DNA of 64,000 nucleotides from Phialophora verrucosa (GCA_002099365.1 MSED01000003.1:1736001-1800000), one strand, 5' to 3'. Counted from the stretch's first letter, positions 10,183-21,978 are shown. Notes: generated by a model not told the origin, from the sequence alone. Numbers and translations are program-made.

Positions 10183-12440
10183 ATGGAGGACGTCAACACT
10201 CCGAGTCTCTCCATCATTCCTTACGACAATAATCGTGAGGTTGTGCTGTAGGTCATTCTCCATCGTGCGCACTATGAGACTCAACACTGAACATTTTTAT
10301 CAGCCGCCACGCAGACACTATCGTCTATCGGGATCCACGAACAAACCAATTGGTTCCGTTTCATCAAGATGTAGAGCGTCGACCAAGCGACTGTCCAACC
10401 TGCGGCCGACCGTGGCATCGTCAAGCGGGTTCTTCCTCTTCACCAGAGCCTGAGCCGGGCTCAATGGAAGAGCAACCTAGCTTCATCACACAGGGCTACT
10501 TTGACATGCTCGCGCGGAGTCTGCCTGGCTCAAATGAAACGTCAGCACCGCCCTCCCCGAGACGACGCATCGCGCAACCGGTACGATCACGTCTCCACCC
10601 CTTGTCCGCTGCTACAACATCACCTCCGGCTCCGAATGCGGAATTCATTGCAAGTGCTCCGGCCCCTCCTAGCCAGGCTCACGGTATCTCCGAGACCGCT
10701 TTCTCGCCGAACTATTTTGAGAAGTTCTTCGTCGAAGAAAGGGAGCTCGGAAGGGGCGGTAGAGGAGTTGTCCTCTTGGTCAAACACGTCCTAGACGGCG
10801 TTACACTAGGCCGTTTCGCCTGCAAACGCGTTCCGATCGGAGACGATCATGCCTGGTTGGAGAAGGTTTTGGTCGAGGTTCAGCTCTTGCAGACTCTTTC
10901 ACATCAGAATTTGGTCTCCTACCGTCACGTTTGGCTGGAAGATTTCCAGATCAGCAAATTCGGGCCAAGCGTCCCTTGTGCATTTATTCTCCAGCAATAC
11001 TGCAATGGGGGCGACATGCAGAATTATGTTCTTGGTTCAGCTCAAGCCTCAACGTCGACCCAAGAGCTCAAGGAACGTATCCGACGAAAGTCCAGAGGAG
11101 AGTCAGAGTTACCTCGCCGGGCAAACGAGCCAAAAATGCTGCATTTTGATGAAATCTACAACTTTTTCAGAGACATCACCTCTGGTCTAAGACACCTTCA
11201 TCATAATGGCTTCATCCACCGAGACCTGAAACCGAGCAATTGCCTGCTACACACCGTCGGTGGCGAGACTAGAGTTCTGGTCAGCGACTTCGGCGAAGTT
11301 CAATACGAATATGCGACACGGAAGTCCACTGGTGCCACGGGAACAATATCATACTGTGCCCCAGAGGTGCTCCGTCGTATCTCGCCAGGAGGACCTTTCG
11401 AGAACTTTACGTCCAAGTCAGATATCTTCTCATTGGGCATGATCCTGCACTTCCTCTGCTTTGCAAATCTGCCGTATACCGCCGCCAATGTCCTGCACGA
11501 AGAACGCGAAGACATTGATGCATTAAGGCAAGAAATCACTGCCTGGGGAGGGTTTGACGATCAACGCAAGCTACGCCCTGAATTGCCGGCGGCACTTTAT
11601 GCCTTTCTGAAACGACTTCTATCTCTTGCACCAGACCAGAGACCCAGTGCCGATGACGTACTTCAGGTCGTTTCTTCCGGAAGGCTTGACGACATTCCTG
11701 CCGCACGGCGGAGAAGCTCGATGGAGCCCGAAGAATTAACTCCCGGCCGGCGGATCCAGAAATTGGACACCCCTCAGAAGGGAAACTCACCACAGGGTCG
11801 GCCAGGACAAGATGTCGGTCTCAGATCCAAGCGACAGAAATTTATGAATATGAGGTCCCGATCTCAAGAGCGGAAACGCACCGAAATGACTCCGACTGAG
11901 GACGGCGTTCTAAGCGACAGTGAGGCCGAGGAGGATAACATGATGCGTAACGGGTCTCCGTCAAACACGCGTGGCCGTGGCAACCTTAAGCTCAGCAGCT
12001 CAATGATCCTACGCGGCGGGAAGCGGAATTCAGTATCCCTTCCGACCTCACCTCTGCAGAAATCTGCGGCACAGTCCCCGATCCGACGCCAACTCCTCCT
12101 CGAACATATCCAGTTATATGACGGCCCTCCTTCGCCTCTCATGCGTGACCGCATCCGCGCTGTTCTCAATATGCCTGTGACCGCATCCACCACTCGAGTC
12201 GCGATTCTGACCCTCAAACTTATAAGTACGTTACAACCATGTTTATCGCACGGCATGAACGCCTTGATCGTCTATCCAATCATGGCCATCGCATTGCTCG
12301 AATTCTCGGTATCAGATTTGCGAGTGTGGAAGGCTGGATTGGCTGCTCTGCTACATGTGATTGTGCTCACTGTCGCATGGAGGACGCATAGGCTGTGTCG
12401 GAGCCCAAGTGATGGTTGGGTCCTCTTCGACGGAGAATGA
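10183..12440 (+). CDS. iks1: IKS1-like serine/threonine protein kinase with C-terminal membrane anchor (733 aa)
   Basis: Two exons: 10183-10247 and 10304-12440, with a 56-base GTAGGT..CAG intron. The short first exon supplies an N-terminus ending IIPYDNNREVVL, typical of Iks1 proteins. Three in-frame ATGs (10171, 10177, 10183) lie together; 10183 has A at -3 and G at +4 and was chosen. A CPTCGRPW zinc-like knuckle is near residue 52. The kinase domain spans about 167-484: glycine loop GRGGRGV, catalytic Lys in FACKRV (about 196), HRDLKPSN (about 327), DFG (about 349) and an APE (about 374). All catalytic residues are present, so it should be active. After a basic Ser/Arg-rich linker, two hydrophobic segments (about 674-709) form a hairpin-like membrane tail. 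In yeast IKS1 is non-essential and its mutants are sensitive to copper; the substrate is unknown. Confidence 0.88.
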
Positions 12441-13926
12441 ACTCGGCATAAGACACACGAGCCTGAGCAAGTTCTGGTTGGACGTGGGGGACTTTATGTT
12501 GACGAAGGGTGCGAATATTAATTGGAGCCTTTTGCGATGGCTTTCCCCCGTGAATATTCCAGCTACAATTACGTACCGCCTGCGCCTCTTGTATTTCCCT
12601 GTTGCAATTACAGTCGCCGGAGTCAAGCAGAAACACGAATAGACTCGCCATATTGAGGTGCCCTCGTAGGTCTACCATGGAGGTATTTGAGGGCATGCCT
12701 AGGCGAAGGGATATACAGAATCAACAGCCGTCGAACTGCTCTGCCCAGTCCACGCGCACTCGACCCTCCAGCAATCAATCCACTTGAGTCTTCGACGATA
12801 AGAAGTCAGGGGCACACTGTGTTCTGAAGAGACATCCTCTCATGACACCTTCGACAGAGGCCATTGAGGACAAGCAAGGCAAGGCCCTAAAACAACGGAC
12901 AACGGTACAACGGTAAAGAGTACAAACGACACATTCAACGACACATTCAACGGCACGTCGAATGAATTGCCCCGCAATGTTAGCCTCCACGAAGGGATGA
13001 AGACAGGTCACGAGGTGTCCATATGTGATTGCGGCCTTCGTGGCTGCGTAAGTACAGTGCTGTAAGTGGAGGTGGGATTCTCGAAACCGCACTGCAATTT
13101 GAGCGCAAAAGGAGGGGATGGGACAGCCACCACCACATACTGCGAGGTGTAGCCTTACCATCTACATGACTGGTACACAACGGTTCTCGTGTTCGTACAA
13201 GTGAATCCCTGTGTCCGACCACAGTATACGAGTAACATTTGGCTTCTCCATGAAGCGCGGCCGAGCGACCAGCGAGACACACGCAACCAGCCTCGATCTC
13301 CCTGCGGTGTGTGGTGTTCCTTTTTGCTCATCAATAGTGAATGTCGAACTCCAGTCTGCCTGGAACGACAGCGCCGGATGGGGACCAACATGCATCAGCC
13401 TCAGCCTCAGCCTCAGCACTTGCTGACTGACTGGCTGAATGACTGACTGACCTGCCAAGCGGCCTGTACGCGCATAGGACTATGCATACTACACAGGAGC
13501 ATTGATGGGTTTTATTGGCAAAACAGGATGCCATCATGATGGGTGCAAAAGGCACAGGGGTGTACTTTGTATTCCGGAACGTATTAGAGGCCCCAAGTCT
13601 CCATTCGATCTAGCGATACGGAATACTATGTTTCCTCGCCGGAATCTCGACGCCCGCCCGCTCACCCTGCTTACAATACCCACAGTCTTCTGCTTATTGC
13701 ATGCAACTGAGCCTACAGAGCTGAATAACCTTCAAGTTCTTAATCGAATGTTGCATCATTGGTGTTCGCTGCGAATACGTGGAGAATCAATTGGTGGAAT
13801 TCATGTCTGCCTGAAGGTCAAAGATGGAGAGAGGCCTGCATGGGTGGCTTGATGAGAGTGTGGCTGGTATGAGAGAGTGTGTGGTTTGATGTCTGCCTCA
13901 AGGATTGCAGCAAGTTCTTCCCTTCT
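12441..13926. other. Intergenic region with short tandem repeats
   Basis: Between the convergent ends of the kinase and HET-domain genes. A tandem ACGACACATTCA repeat is at about 12926-12952, and a CAGCCT-type run followed by TGACTGAC-type repeats at about 13391-13452. No open frame here has a convincing start and composition; no gene is called. Confidence 0.45.
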
Positions 13927-16170
13927 CTATCCCAGCACGACAGTCCGCCATGTTGGCTTGGCCTTCATCCAGTCTTCCTCGAAAATCGAAAAGATGGCCT
14001 GTCGCTCTGCATGCCCTTTAGAATTCCACTTGATCATGAGAAGGTCGAGTTCATAGTGAGCGCCCGTTATCTCACATCCGTGACGACCACCATACTCTGC
14101 AACTCCGTGTTCAGAGACCACGATGAACTCATATTCCTTGGGCCAGGAGGTCAACTCGAGTTCTTCCTGGACTTCTGCTGTATAACTGCCCAGCCAACAC
14201 CCAAGTTTACCAATCACCCTGCGAGCATCGTCAAAGAGCAGAAACCCATCCACTTCCACGCGTGTGGATGCGTCGCTGAACCCATCGTACTGATCCGCAC
14301 GCCGACCAGGATCCTTTTCTATTCGCAACTTTGAATGACTTGTCTGAACCTGCAGACGGCCACTATCCACGAAGCTTGCGGGCGTTTCGTCGGTAGTCGA
14401 TGTGCGATTTTCTAAAGCAACTTTCCATGGTGGTAAAGGCCTTTTCATCTCTGTCTGAGCAGCTGTGAGGAGAGGTCGATCGAGCAGCAACAGTTCTCCA
14501 TTCATTCCGACTTTGTACCAACAAAGGGTTGAATCCCTACGAATCCCTTGTTGCTCAGCGATAATACTGTCGCGAGGCTCTTCAATAGTAGTTCCCTCCC
14601 AACCTACTTCGCAACGCCACGCGAAACATGACCATGACGGAATGGCAACTTCTTGTAAGGACCCATCCGATTTCAGCATGCCATGCTTGCAATTCAGTCT
14701 CGTCGGTGGACCCGTCGAGCCTGTCCAGAGTAACCCTTCCTCAAACTTGGTTTGTGGGAGCCCCCAGTGGAAGCTTTCCCCTGACGTGAGACCGATTCGA
14801 TGAAGAAAGCCCTTCGAGGCTTTTACGACATCGGATTCATTTGTAAACTCACGCTGACTGTACTGTTTCATTATTGCCGGGAAGTTCACGAGCGCGAAGC
14901 GTGCTTCGTCCGGCAAAATCCCCTTCCGATCTTGTGGAACAGTGAGGTCGGCCGAATAGAGATCCAAAATTGAAGCGGCATGTCGTTGTCCAGCCCCCGC
15001 GGGTTCATGAATAGTGTCTTCAGTCCAATGGTCCTCCAAACATCTCCAGTACACTTGATGGTTGGTGAATACGATTTGGCGTCTTGAAAGCAGGTCCTCT
15101 TGGAAGGTCCAACCCCGTGTCCGCCACTTGTTCTCCCAATAAGCTCCTTCCAGCTTGTTGACAAGGCTACAGTTCTCCGATATTTGAGCAAACCTTTGAA
15201 GCGAACAACGGGGCCTGGAAAGGCAAGGAAGTCCAGCGGTGGCGCTATGGCACGTTCCTGCACAGATGGTGAAGGCAGCTTGAGCATAGATGACATCCAT
15301 CTGATCGAGCTGGTGACTGAAATCCACAGGATCATCCTGGACAATGCACAGGAAGTCGACCCAAATGAACCTCTCTCCCATTTCCCAAACCAAGTCTACC
15401 GCGTTGAGCACGGTTTGTGGGAGTTTCTCCAGTGGCACAGTGTTCTTCTGCTTCAGTGCCGAGATGCTTTTCTTTGTGGGAGAGAAGAAGTTGGAGGCAG
15501 AAAATGGGCCCCAGACAAAGCTGAGCGCTGCGTACCTGCACCGCTCAGGCACTTCTGCAATGCAGCGGTCCTGTACGTCGAGCAGCCTCAATCGAAGTGG
15601 CCATTCCGATGGTGATTGCCACAATGGCTTCGTACACGTAGTATGGTGCTCTTCACAGAGTTCTAACCACGCGCGGAGTAACGAAATGTGCACGGTTGGC
15701 TTGAGTAGGCGACCTGATTTTCTGAAATGGCGAGTCTCTTTGACGGACCCGTCCGCAAGACAGAGCGGAAGCATCGCATGCTGTAATGGACGGCCCGAGT
15801 GATTGACATATCCAATGTACTTGCCCCTTTTCCCGTGAAACGATATCTGGCGTTCTTTTTCGTGGGAAGTGCCGTGAACCTTGCCCGTCGTCTTCAAAAC
15901 ACACATGATTGGCAGTCTCTTCGGACGCTCTGGATATTCCTTCAGGCCTTCTTCGACCTCATGCGCGGCCAGGCTGCAGAAACTGCACGATGTTGCTCTT
16001 GCTTGGACCTCGGGTAAGTATCCTAGGTTCTGGTATTCAAAGGGTGTTCGATCAGTCAGACCAAAGTCGAGGCCCCTGCAAACTTGACAGAGCCGGTCGC
16101 GCCAATCCCTGGACTCTGGAGATTTCTCCTTACCTTTCTTCCGCTTCTTCCACCACATGAATAGAGACAT
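13927..16170 (-). CDS. HET-domain (heterokaryon incompatibility) protein (747 aa)
   Basis: Single exon from the ATG at 16170 to a stop at 13927. The N-terminus has two CxxC pairs (LCQVC near 28-31 and SCSFC near 61-65), often seen before HET domains. The HET domain is clear at about 212-370: RYAALSFVWG, then LPQTVLNAVDLVWEMG, the WVDFLCIVQDD block, the MDVIYAQAAFTICAGT block, and WRTRGWTFQEDLLSRRQ with the conserved W/R/G/Q residues. HET proteins in filamentous fungi act in non-self recognition and can trigger cell death when cells of unlike genotype fuse; most family members have no proven partner. The C-terminal half (about 400-747) shows no domain I recognise, with no NACHT, WD40 or ankyrin repeats. 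It stands alone, flanked by long gene-free spacers, which fits the rapid turnover of this family. The start is basic (MWWKKRKKGKEK) with no signal peptide. Confidence 0.92.
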   Translation of the reverse strand: MSLFMWWKKRKKGKEKSPESRDWRDRLCQVCRGLDFGLTDRTPFEYQNLGYLPEVQARATSCSFCSLAAHEVEEGLKEYPERPKRLPIMCVLKTTGKVHGTSHEKERQISFHGKRGKYIGYVNHSGRPLQHAMLPLCLADGSVKETRHFRKSGRLLKPTVHISLLRAWLELCEEHHTTCTKPLWQSPSEWPLRLRLLDVQDRCIAEVPERCRYAALSFVWGPFSASNFFSPTKKSISALKQKNTVPLEKLPQTVLNAVDLVWEMGERFIWVDFLCIVQDDPVDFSHQLDQMDVIYAQAAFTICAGTCHSATAGLPCLSRPRCSLQRFAQISENCSLVNKLEGAYWENKWRTRGWTFQEDLLSRRQIVFTNHQVYWRCLEDHWTEDTIHEPAGAGQRHAASILDLYSADLTVPQDRKGILPDEARFALVNFPAIMKQYSQREFTNESDVVKASKGFLHRIGLTSGESFHWGLPQTKFEEGLLWTGSTGPPTRLNCKHGMLKSDGSLQEVAIPSWSCFAWRCEVGWEGTTIEEPRDSIIAEQQGIRRDSTLCWYKVGMNGELLLLDRPLLTAAQTEMKRPLPPWKVALENRTSTTDETPASFVDSGRLQVQTSHSKLRIEKDPGRRADQYDGFSDASTRVEVDGFLLFDDARRVIGKLGCWLGSYTAEVQEELELTSWPKEYEFIVVSEHGVAEYGGRHGCEITGAHYELDLLMIKWNSKGHAERQAIFSIFEEDWMKAKPTWRTVVLG

Positions 16171-17617
16171 GATGCCAAACTATACGAAAATTATAGAATC
16201 ACATACAAGCAATAATTTGACTTGGTCGAGGTGCCGTACAGTCGAGAGTCCTGAGGCGAGATACAAGCGATGCCAAGCTTGTTGTTCGATTCAGCTGCCA
16301 AAGTTCGCGTGCGAAGGTGGTGTTTCCTGGCTGGCGCCAGCTTTCGGCGCAAGGCAGACTTGGTGGGTTCACGATCTCGCCTTGATAGCTCAGCGCTCTC
16401 TGTCGATTGGCGAGCAGCAGGCTCCCAAGCATGACTCAGCCTCTTGGTGCCGTCGCCCCTCCACCGCCTATCGGTCGGGTTCTAGTTATCGCTTTTGGGC
16501 TTGTCATTCATGCCAATTGGGGAGTGATGAAGGACAGCCACCCTTCGTCGGATGGACTTTATGGGTAGATTTGGCCGAGGAGATAAATTGGGAACCATAG
16601 TAATGGGAGAGGTTAGCGCTGGTTGGTGGACAAGTGGTAGGGCTGGGGCATTTGGCTTGTACAGTGGCTAGGGTCCTTCTTCTGTGGCTTTTGGCAGGTT
16701 CTTTCAGATAGACAATCAATCAAGTTGAGAGCTGTCTTTATAGCCGTGTGCTGTCTGTCCTGGTCTTCCCCCCGCCGGATGAGTTGAGGAACTTTGGCCT
16801 ATATTAGCCTCGCCCCAGTTCACTATATGCGGGTGCCGGAAACAGGGCCCCCTGGCCCAGCTGTGTGTGCGAGTGATCCGTTGCTCAGGCCGAATTACAC
16901 CATGCTCAGTCACGCGCAGGAGCATCTCAGGTTGAAGCGGCGGGCTCAGGGCCACGCTCAGAACCAAAGATGGAAATGGAAAGTACTCGTGTCGAGGTTC
17001 CGACGTCGAACTCCCTGTATTACCTGTCTGGAAGCACACGAATGCTGCTGCCCTGCAACCTTAGTTCAAGTGGAGGTGGCTCGTCGTCGGACGGATCGTC
17101 TCACCCGCACCCCATGTGGCTGGCTACATACAGAAACCTCAGTGAAGCTGTCGCTTCTTGCCTTGGAATAATGCCATGCCCGCACCAATTATCCTATTGG
17201 CTCCACTCTGCTACCTCGCGGACCAAATGCCCTGCAATTTTAGTGTGGACGAGGGGACATGTTGAAGAGGGAGAAAGCCGGGACAGTCAAGTCCGGTAAT
17301 ACTACACGTGTACTCGTACTCGTACTATATGCATATAGTCTGTAGTGGTTGCGAATGTGGTTTAGTATCCTTTTCCGTGTGTCTCTCGTACTCACAGTCG
17401 CGGTCACAGTCACAGTCACAATCACAGCAACGAGAGCCTCGCGAGGCTGACGCACAAGATGATTAGACGACAGGGACACGTGGGATTACGGAAAACGCAG
17501 TAATTTGTGGGTCGACGGCCTGATCTTGTTGGCACTGACATTTACGGTGCCGTGAAATTGATCTTTACGAGTACATTCATGGAGATGTCCTCGATCGTCG
17601 CCCGCCAACCCTCACTC
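16171..17617. other. Intergenic region upstream of the HET gene
   Basis: Contains the HET gene promoter (a TATAAAG-like element on the minus strand near 16734-16742) and the 3' flank of the carboxylesterase. Repeated TACTCG units lie at 17306-17325 and an ACAGTC-type simple repeat at about 17394-17430. No gene supported. Confidence 0.4.
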
Positions 17618-19434
17618 TCACTGCAACAGATCATACACCGGGTCAAACAACGCACATCGGCCATCGATCGCACTGCTCTGGATCGAGGTGTTGGTCACGC
17701 CATTGCTACCGAGATCCGCGACCATGGGCAACTGAGGCCACCCGGGCCCTTGGGTGGGATTCTTCGCGAACCTCGCCCACGCACTCATCATGAAGGCGCT
17801 CAGGTTCTGCTCAAAGAGCGTCTGCTGCGGGTTGAGTCGGTAGGTGCCAAAGACGAGTTTGACCTCGGAGAAGTGATGGGCGCCGGCGCCGGGGAAGAAC
17901 TCCACTTGTGGGATCGTGGCGTTGTAGAAGTATCTAATCGCAGCAGCGACAGATCATGTCAGCAAAGAGTGGAAGGGAGTGCTTCGGGGAGGGAGGGGGA
18001 GAGAGAGACAGAGAAGTCCGAGGGAAAATAGCAATATCTATCAGTGAGTGTACAGACCTCCATGTCGGGATGCCCGCGCGCTTGGTATCTCTCAACTGCC
18101 GGGCTGGGGGCACTGGAAGGTAAATTCGGTGTACATCTTGGTGATCTGCTGCGACACGTTGACAATGCCGGGACTTCCGATCCGGTACTCATTCGTCACC
18201 TGGGTGAGGAAGCTTTCTGGCATAGTGGGCAGAGCAGCTGCCAGGTAGGCGGTCACGTTGGTGTCGCCGTAGGTGAAGAGCGTGCCTTCGTCGCCGTTTG
18301 TCCCTGCGAGGACGGGCACCTTGGCGGTCTTGCCGGAAGCGCGTGCTTCGCTCCGGTTCGCGACGAAGGTGTAGTTGTCGACCACGGGGTTGAATGCCAG
18401 GCCGAGGTGTTCGCTCGTGTTCTTGAGTGTCGACGCAGGGAGGCCTCGCATGCATTCAAGGGCCGAGCCCGCGGTGATGCAGCCGACCGCGGCGGCGAGG
18501 GTGTTCCATGGCGTGTGCGGATCCGGGACTGGAGCGCTGCTATAGGTTGCCTGGCCGGACTCTTCGATCGCGGCACGGAAAGGCGCCTTGGTCGCGAAGG
18601 AAGTCACCAGTGCATCGACCGAGTACCCGCCGGCGGATTCGCCGAAGATGGTCACTTTGGCCGGATCGCCACCGAAGGCCGCGATGTTGCGCTGCACCCA
18701 GGCGAGGGCGAAACGTTGGTCGAGGAAGCTGTGATAGGGTGTCAGTATTGGTCACTAAGACACGTCCACGTTGGATCGTGGAGGAGTCTTGTAGTCACCC
18801 TAGATTGTTGCCTCGAGCGGGCAGTTCAGGAGACCCAGGGAAGCCAAAGACGTTGGTACGGTAGTTCACGGTGACGAGGACGACGTCCTGGAACGCAGCA
18901 AAGTAAGAGCCATCGTCCGGTGCCAGGGAGTTGGCGCCGAACGCCAGAGCCCCCTGTTCAAGAAGGTCAGTGGCTCCATTAGTTCGTCAAGGGGTCAGGA
19001 AGTCCTACACCGTAAATCCACACCATGACTGTCTTGTTCTTCCCCGTTCCCGGCGCATAGACGTTGACGTTCAAGCAGTCCTCACTCTCACCAGCTGGCG
19101 GTGGAGGAGTATTGAAAAATCGAATCGTATCGTCATGGGACGGGTAGGCAAATTCCTGGATACAAGCTGGCCCGTACTTGGTAGCCTTGAACGGCGTCTT
19201 CCACGCCTGGGGAGAAGCTGGAGGGGCAAAGCGCAGTGGCTTCGCCGCGAAGGGCACACCCAGATACTTGGTGATGTTTTGCGACGCGCCGGGAACAGCG
19301 GTCGACACTCCTTGCACGACCCCGCTCTCGATTGTCACGGTCGGCGGACCATTGCTGCTCTGTGATGCCTGCGGTAGGGCCAGAACAAACGCGCAAAGGG
19401 AGACAGCAACTGATGCGCCTTGGACGAACCTCAT
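17618..19434 (-). CDS. Secreted type-B carboxylesterase/lipase with apparent frameshift
   Basis: Exons (minus): 19009-19434, 18799-18953, 18058-18728 and 17618-17933; introns are GT..AG. The N-terminus (MRFVQGASVAVSLCAFVLA) is a signal peptide. Family landmarks are present: the LGVPFA start of the fold, EDCLNVNVY, the oxyanion-side WIYG, NNLGFLDQR, the nucleophile elbow GESAGG, a central GTNGDEG and a late HHFSE with the catalytic His. Within exon 3 the frame is broken just after FQCP, at a run of five C on the coding strand (near 18106-18110): the open frame ends at a TGA (18092-18094) after about 405 codons, while the next frame carries on at once with GIPTWR, YFYNAT and the His segment. 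The exon arithmetic is exactly one base short; with that base the protein would be about 522 residues, the normal family length. Either an assembly error or a recently inactivated gene. Confidence 0.75.
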
Positions 19435-20298
19435 TTTTTCGGTGATGAGACTAGCAAGACACTTGGACTCCTACCTCCTCCATGGCTTGACCATCCCATA
19501 TAGGTGTTTGAAGAGCGAGTTTGCTGGAGTAGGCAAGATCCCCATCACGGGCCTGTCCCTTTTGACTCCCGGCGTCAAGTATCGAATCACAGCAATAGGG
19601 CCCATGCCGAGGTGTTGAGGCACCGACGGCGCCTTGGTAGCGACGCCAGGATACGTAGGTCGCGTTTCCTAACTCAGTATGCATCACGTCGACTAATGTG
19701 AGTAGAACTGGACGTACGTCAAGAGGGGAAAAAGGACCTTGCCCAGCGAACGAAGCTCGTATTCAGCACACATTGTCGATCCGTTCAACCAATTGCAGCT
19801 GTCGTCTTAGAAGCAAGCCTCGGCATCTGTGATTGAGGACGACGACCATAGATGAACTTTTAGGCATTTGTCAGGAGGAGTGAGTGACCTTGGATGCCGT
19901 CGAGCCATCCTCCGACCACATCATCAATCCTGATGGACCGATAGAATACGCTCGTCTGGATGATCCGTCAGACGTTTGGCGACCGCGAGGATTCCTTTTA
20001 GCCTTCAGGCCCTTCAAAGCTTAGCACAACCTCGACGACTCCGTGTTCGGCCTTTCACCGGACTGACGACCATCACACAGCTACTTATTCTTCGCTACGA
20101 GGAATATGAACAGCAAAGATAGCAAGTCGATGACCCAGACGTTGGGCAAACAAAAAGTCGGTCTAAAGAACCATATATGGTATTCTAGGCAATTACAGGG
20201 GCGGCAGAATTAATTCAAACCTCCTGCTCAGTATTACAATTATCATATCCGACGTCTCTTCCTCCCTGTCCGTCTGTATCCGTATGGTACACTTTATC
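19435..20298. other. Intergenic region, esterase promoter
   Basis: Upstream region of the carboxylesterase and 3' flank of the cation transporter, both on the minus strand. Only short unsupported frames are seen. Confidence 0.4.
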
Positions 20299-21978
20299 TC
20301 AGGCCTGCTGGTTCATATGGCTTGGCAAGTTCCAGTCGGCGTAGTCGGCGTGAACAAAAGCGCGATCCACAGTCGGCACACTCTCAAGGACGTATTGCAA
20401 ACTCTCGCCAAGGTCATGACTGTCCCGTAAACTCATATTCTCATCAAGCACAATATCGACTTCCACGTTAAGCTTGTCGCCTGTGTGATAGGCCTGCAGG
20501 CCTTGGATATACCGAATCGGCTTCGCAAACCGCATGGCGAGATAGAGCAAGACATTGCGCTGGTCCGCCGTTGCGGAGACGCCACACAGATTCCGGACAT
20601 GTTCGACGCTGGTTTTTGACCAGTTGAAGATGACGTAGCAGGATAGGACGAGCCCACCGAGCGCGTCGAGCCACCATATCTGGAAGTAGAAGCCGACAAG
20701 AGGGAAGATGATGGAAAAGATATTGAAGACCACGTCGGTGGCGGCATCCTGCGCGAGGGCTTGCACGGAGCTGTTCTTGACGAGCCGGCACCAGAACCAG
20801 CAGAAACCCTTGATCCCGACAGTGCTCAGCATGATGGCGATGGCTGGGACGCCGAGTTCCACGACACTGTGATCGGGGGAGAGGAGACGGTTAAAACATT
20901 GCAGAGCGACTTGGAAGAAGGATGTGATCATGATCACCGAGAAGACGAGCACGCCCACGGGTTCGAGACGTCGTCGCCCGATAGGATAGGCGTATTGGTC
21001 CTGTCGAGAAATGAGTTTCGTGGTTGTCCAGACAATTCCCGTGGACAGGAAATCGAGGGCCGCGTCGACAAGTGAGGCGAGCACCGACAGAGACGATGTT
21101 AAGATAATGACGACGATCTTGCCGGCCAGTAAAATGATGTTGGCGACCAGATTGATGAAAATGGCCACGGTGACGATGGGGTCGTTCGACTCGACCCCTT
21201 CGTCGATGTTCTCGAGGTTGATTTCTGGCCACACCGAGTCCTCGTGCTCCTCCCCTTCAGCCGGGAGCAAGGGCGTCTGTTCGCTGGGAAGCTTGTATAG
21301 CTCCTTTGGCGTCCGTTTCAACTTTTGCTCAATGGGAGACGCGGTGTCCGGGGCACTGTTATCCATCGGAGCCACCACTGGAGTATTGGCAGCCGAGTTT
21401 TGTTCCTCGGAGATGGTGTTCATGTATCCGTTCGACCGGTGACTGTACTCTTGGATGAGATTGTGAGGCAGGGACGAATCCAGCAGCTTGTCAATGTAGA
21501 TGTACTGCGTGACGAGGAAGTTGTTCCGCTCGTAATACTTCCTTATCGGCTTCTTCATCCGTTTGAGCTCCTCCTCCGTCTTGAAGTACTTGTGCCAGTG
21601 GTATCGGGGATTGCTTTGCCCTATCAATCGCATGCTGCGCATTTGCGGCGTCATGAGAATCTCCGGCCCAAGACTCATACGCCTAGGATCGACTTCGGAG
21701 GGAGCGCCGGTCCGCCGCCGGGGAATCGACATAGCCTCAAGGTCATCGTCATGCCAATGCTCTTCATCTTCGGTCGAGTGGTGGCTGTGGACCGAGCCCC
21801 TTCTGGCTACCGGCCGACGCGGCAGAGTGAAGAGGGACGCGCTCGAGCGGCTCTGGATCAGAGTTGGCAGGCGCTGTCCCCGCGTCGACAGGGAGCTGGG
21901 TTCTTCGCTCAGAGGAATGAAGCTCGACAGCGCGCCCAGCTGATAGTGAGGCCGTCGGGGAGTATTGGCAATGTCCAT
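20299..21978 (-). CDS. Cation diffusion facilitator, Mn-type (MTP/MnCDF group) (559 aa)
   Basis: Single exon, ATG at 21978. A long hydrophilic N-terminus (1 to about 262) contains a His/Asp/Glu-rich patch (HSHHSTEDEEHWHDDD, about 64-79) that could bind metal. Six hydrophobic segments follow from about 267. The metal-site motifs are DxxxD in the second helix (DAALD, 305-309) and DxxxD in the fifth (DAATD, 411-415). Zn transporters of the superfamily usually have HxxxD, so DxxxD points to Mn2+ (or Fe2+). The conserved GRRRLEPVGVLVFS loop (about 334-347) is typical of this group. The C-terminal cytosolic domain (about 455-550) has the usual ferredoxin-like pattern ending HADYAD. Expected function: proton-coupled export of Mn2+ into the vacuole, Golgi or ER. 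Specific localisation cannot be read from sequence. Confidence 0.92.
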   Translation of the reverse strand: MDIANTPRRPHYQLGALSSFIPLSEEPSSLSTRGQRLPTLIQSRSSASLFTLPRRPVARRGSVHSHHSTEDEEHWHDDDLEAMSIPRRRTGAPSEVDPRRMSLGPEILMTPQMRSMRLIGQSNPRYHWHKYFKTEEELKRMKKPIRKYYERNNFLVTQYIYIDKLLDSSLPHNLIQEYSHRSNGYMNTISEEQNSAANTPVVAPMDNSAPDTASPIEQKLKRTPKELYKLPSEQTPLLPAEGEEHEDSVWPEINLENIDEGVESNDPIVTVAIFINLVANIILLAGKIVVIILTSSLSVLASLVDAALDFLSTGIVWTTTKLISRQDQYAYPIGRRRLEPVGVLVFSVIMITSFFQVALQCFNRLLSPDHSVVELGVPAIAIMLSTVGIKGFCWFWCRLVKNSSVQALAQDAATDVVFNIFSIIFPLVGFYFQIWWLDALGGLVLSCYVIFNWSKTSVEHVRNLCGVSATADQRNVLLYLAMRFAKPIRYIQGLQAYHTGDKLNVEVDIVLDENMSLRDSHDLGESLQYVLESVPTVDRAFVHADYADWNLPSHMNQQA

